Of a stretch of DNA of 64,000 nucleotides, positions 61,929 to 64,000 are shown piece by piece (positions within the stretch are counted from its first letter, which is position 1; every line of letters begins with the position of its first letter). Origin of the DNA: an uncultured Clostridia bacterium. GTDB taxonomy: Bacteria > Bacillota > Clostridia > Saccharofermentanales > Saccharofermentanaceae. Both the position numbers and the translations under genes were made by a program. A model generated the notes under the pieces. It was not told the DNA's origin and did no database searches. It worked only from the letters and a program-made list of their open reading frames with translations. The stretch spans positions 1-64,000 of the forward strand of contig CAMJPC010000002.1 of NCBI GenBank assembly GCA_946407705.1, written 5' to 3'.

Positions 61929-64000
61929 TTACTTTTCCACATAAAGCAGACCGAACGTTCCGGGACCGCAGTTTACCGATACCGCAGGAGAAGCCTGCTT
62001 AAAGTAGATCTCATCGAAATGCATGTACTTTTCGACCTGATCGCGGATCCAGTCGGTCTCCTTTTTTGAAAGACCTACATAGGTTACGAACAGGATGCTC
62101 GTATCGATCTTAGCCGCATTGCCGAGAACCGAGTTGATATATGCCTTCCAGGCACTTTCCCTCGCACCGAAATATGTCATGCCGACACCCATGTTGCCGT
62201 TGCGGAGCCTTAATACCGGACGTCCCATGAGCGACTTGACGACATTGGCGATCCCGGGACCGACCTGTCCTGCTCTTGCGAGGAAGTCGAGGTTGTCAAC
62301 AATGAAGCTCGTGTGGATCTTCTTTTTGTATGCTTCGAGTTCCTTTACGATCTCTTCGGCAGAAAGACCCGATTCTGCCATCTTTGCGGCGATTATGGCC
62401 ATGATGCCCTGACCGCTCGATACGTGTCCGGAATCGATGATGAATACGTTATCGAACGACTTTGAAGCTTCAAGTTCGGGGGCGTATCCGCTGTGCTCGA
62501 TCTTGCTTGATATCGAGATATGGACGACGTTATTGGCAAATGTAAGCTGCTTCGCGAAAAACTCCTCAGCCTCTCTTACCGTAGGACCCTGAGGGAGGAC
62601 CGTATGGTTGGGATCTTCCATGTACTTGAGGACACCTAATGTCTCGATCTCCTTGCCGTCCTTGAAAAGACCTTCTTCGGTGCGGACCTTGTGAGGAATG
62701 ACCGCGATCTGGTACTTCTCTATGATCTCGGGCGACAGATCGGCGACGCTTTCCGTTGTGATGACGATGCTCTTACGCTTCTTGGTGCCGCTCATCCAGG
62801 AGATGGATTCCTGGGCGATCTCGCTCCTGTCGCCGGTGATGCGGACGATCTCCTTGGGCAGATGTGCATAGAGCTCGTTTTCGAGAGCTTCGCCGCTGAC
62901 AGGCTTTGCAAGGTAACCGTCGAAATTTTCGCGCTCATAGAGAGCCCTGTTCTCTTCATCAGCATTCGCGGTAAGGATTATGATCGCCGTGTCGCGGCAT
63001 CTTCCGCCCGTCTGGTCCTTGATCCTTTTTCTGCACTCGACGCCGTCCATTTCAGGCATCAGGTGATCCATGAAGATGACATTATATTTGATGTTCAGCG
63101 TCTTCCTGAGTGCTTCCGCGCCGCTTGTGGCAGTATCGATCCTGACCTTGGTGTCACGCAGGAGCTTGCTTACGACCATGAGGTTGGCCTCGTTGTCATC
63201 AACGACAAGGATCCTTGCTTCAGGAGCTTCAAACTTGGGAGTATACGCTTTCTTCTTTGTGTTGGTTCCGGCCTTCGCGAAATCGTAATTGCCGACCGTT
63301 CCGTCTCTTTCGATACGCTGCGGGATCTCGATGATGAACGTGGAACCCTTCTTGTAGACGCTGTTGACGGTGATCTTACCGCCCATGAGATCAACGAGCT
63401 GCTTAACGATGGAAAGACCGAGACCGGTACCTTCGATATGCTTGGTTACGGTCTCATCAACTCTCTTGAATGCAGAGAACAGATAAGGGATGTCTTCGGA
63501 TTTGATGCCGATGCCGGTATCAGAGACCGTGTAGATCATGTTGCAGATCTTACCTTCAGTCCTTTCGCACTGTACGGTCAGCGAGACAGAACCTTCCTTT
63601 GTGTACTTGATCGCATTGTTGATTACGTTGATGAGGACCTGCTTGATCCTGACTTCATCGCCGACGAGTTCCGAAGGGATGTCAGGCGATACGTCGACAT
63701 TGAAATCAAGTTTCTTGTCCTTTGCCCTGATCCAGAGCATGCCGACGATGTCGGAGAGCATGTCGCCCGTATGATAAGGCTCGATGAGAAGCTGCATGCT
63801 TCCGGACTGGAACTTGCTCATGTCGAGGATATCGTTGATGAGGTTGAGCAGAAGCTTGCCTGCAGCTTTGATGTTGACGGCATCCTCAATGACCTCGTCA
63901 CTTACGTCTTCACGAAGGATCATCTCGTTAAGACCGATGATCGTGTTGATCGGAGTCCTGATCTCATGGCTCATGTTGGAAAAGAAGCTGTTCTGCGACT
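61929..64000 (-). CDS. Hybrid histidine kinase - receiver - DegV fusion (N-terminus beyond the right edge)
   Basis: The frame is open to the window edge; the visible part is about 690 residues. Counting from the Met in MSHEIRTP: HisKA with the phosphoacceptor His3, HATPase with N box (VINNAIKY), DTGIGIKSED and GTGLGLSIV (about 80-220), a receiver domain (253-372) with Asp303 in FMDHLMPEMDG and Lys357, then a full DegV domain (401-681: ITTESVADLS, LPQGPTVREAE, IIDSGHVSSGQG, FIVDNLDFLARAG). DegV/FakB proteins bind one fatty acid and pass it to the FakA kinase. A DegV module in place of a sensor or output suggests a kinase pathway that reads fatty acids. The upstream sensor cannot be seen. Confidence 0.9.
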   Translation of the reverse strand, partial: SQNSFFSNMSHEIRTPINTIIGLNEMILREDVSDEVIEDAVNIKAAGKLLLNLINDILDMSKFQSGSMQLLIEPYHTGDMLSDIVGMLWIRAKDKKLDFNVDVSPDIPSELVGDEVRIKQVLINVINNAIKYTKEGSVSLTVQCERTEGKICNMIYTVSDTGIGIKSEDIPYLFSAFKRVDETVTKHIEGTGLGLSIVKQLVDLMGGKITVNSVYKKGSTFIIEIPQRIERDGTVGNYDFAKAGTNTKKKAYTPKFEAPEARILVVDDNEANLMVVSKLLRDTKVRIDTATSGAEALRKTLNIKYNVIFMDHLMPEMDGVECRKRIKDQTGGRCRDTAIIILTANADEENRALYERENFDGYLAKPVSGEALENELYAHLPKEIVRITGDRSEIAQESISWMSGTKKRKSIVITTESVADLSPEIIEKYQIAVIPHKVRTEEGLFKDGKEIETLGVLKYMEDPNHTVLPQGPTVREAEEFFAKQLTFANNVVHISISSKIEHSGYAPELEASKSFDNVFIIDSGHVSSGQGIMAIIAAKMAESGLSAEEIVKELEAYKKKIHTSFIVDNLDFLARAGQVGPGIANVVKSLMGRPVLRLRNGNMGVGMTYFGARESAWKAYINSVLGNAAKIDTSILFVTYVGLSKKETDWIRDQVEKYMHFDEIYFKQASPAVSVNCGPGTFGLLYVEK

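Overview
The window looks like a chromosomal segment of an anaerobic, fibre-degrading Firmicute of the class Clostridia. The basis is a standard hprK-murB-rapZ-whiA block, GGAGG-type ribosome binding sites, many lipoproteins with Thr/Ser/Glu-rich linkers, a membrane-anchored family 5 cellulase, a cellobiose/cellodextrin phosphorylase pair and a Gram-positive exosortase (XrtG) locus. A rumen or gut cellodextrin user of the Saccharofermentans/Ruminococcaceae/Lachnospiraceae type would fit, but no 16S or search result supports a finer placement. I saw no phage, transposase, CRISPR array, tRNA or rRNA. About 50 genes fill the window and no gene-free stretch exceeds 300 bases. Both ends cut a gene: an EF-G paralogue on the left and a hybrid histidine kinase on the right.

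Layout. 1-8.8 kb: EF-G-like GTPase, a zinc-ribbon coiled-coil protein, an orphan peptide-binding lipoprotein (+), then a minus-strand operon SDR - SCP2 - sialate-type O-acetylesterase - CBS protein. 8.9-17.5 kb: a surface protein with about 26 PTKA repeats, then an operon reading PQQ propeller - small protein - dCMP deaminase - membrane-anchored GH5 cellulase - single-pass protein. 17.5-26.9 kb: cellobiose phosphorylase, cellodextrin phosphorylase, HPr kinase, MurB, RapZ and WhiA all read leftward with little space between them, which joins cellodextrin phosphorolysis to the carbon-catabolite regulator. 26.9-30.7 kb: two lipoproteins and a CbiG-like protein. 30.9-40.8 kb: a hydroxyacid dehydrogenase, DUF4203 and Dus proteins, two COG0523/CobW-type GTPases (one fused to a YcgQ-like domain, one with 38 His in an 84-residue linker), TrkA-TrkH, a DEAD-box helicase and a lipoprotein. 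40.9-49 kb: a fused phosphopentomutase-deoxyribose-phosphate aldolase, a PAS-GGDEF cyclase, a saccharopine dehydrogenase-like protein, a polar amino acid ABC transporter, an SR-rich zinc-ribbon protein and TrmL.

49-57 kb holds the most unusual locus. A translationally coupled minus-strand operon encodes a secreted protein with a Firmicu-CTERM-like tail, exosortase XrtG, an XrtG-type glycosyltransferase, a membrane protein with a possibly degenerate GGDEF-like domain, a PTPS-fold protein lacking the usual catalytic residues and a large PTPS-related membrane protein. I read it as a system that exports and anchors a surface protein and/or polysaccharide, perhaps under c-di-GMP control. 57-64 kb: carboxylesterase, a small membrane protein, a lipoprotein, a 5'-nucleotidase-like lipoprotein, and a histidine kinase fused through a receiver domain to a DegV lipid-binding domain.
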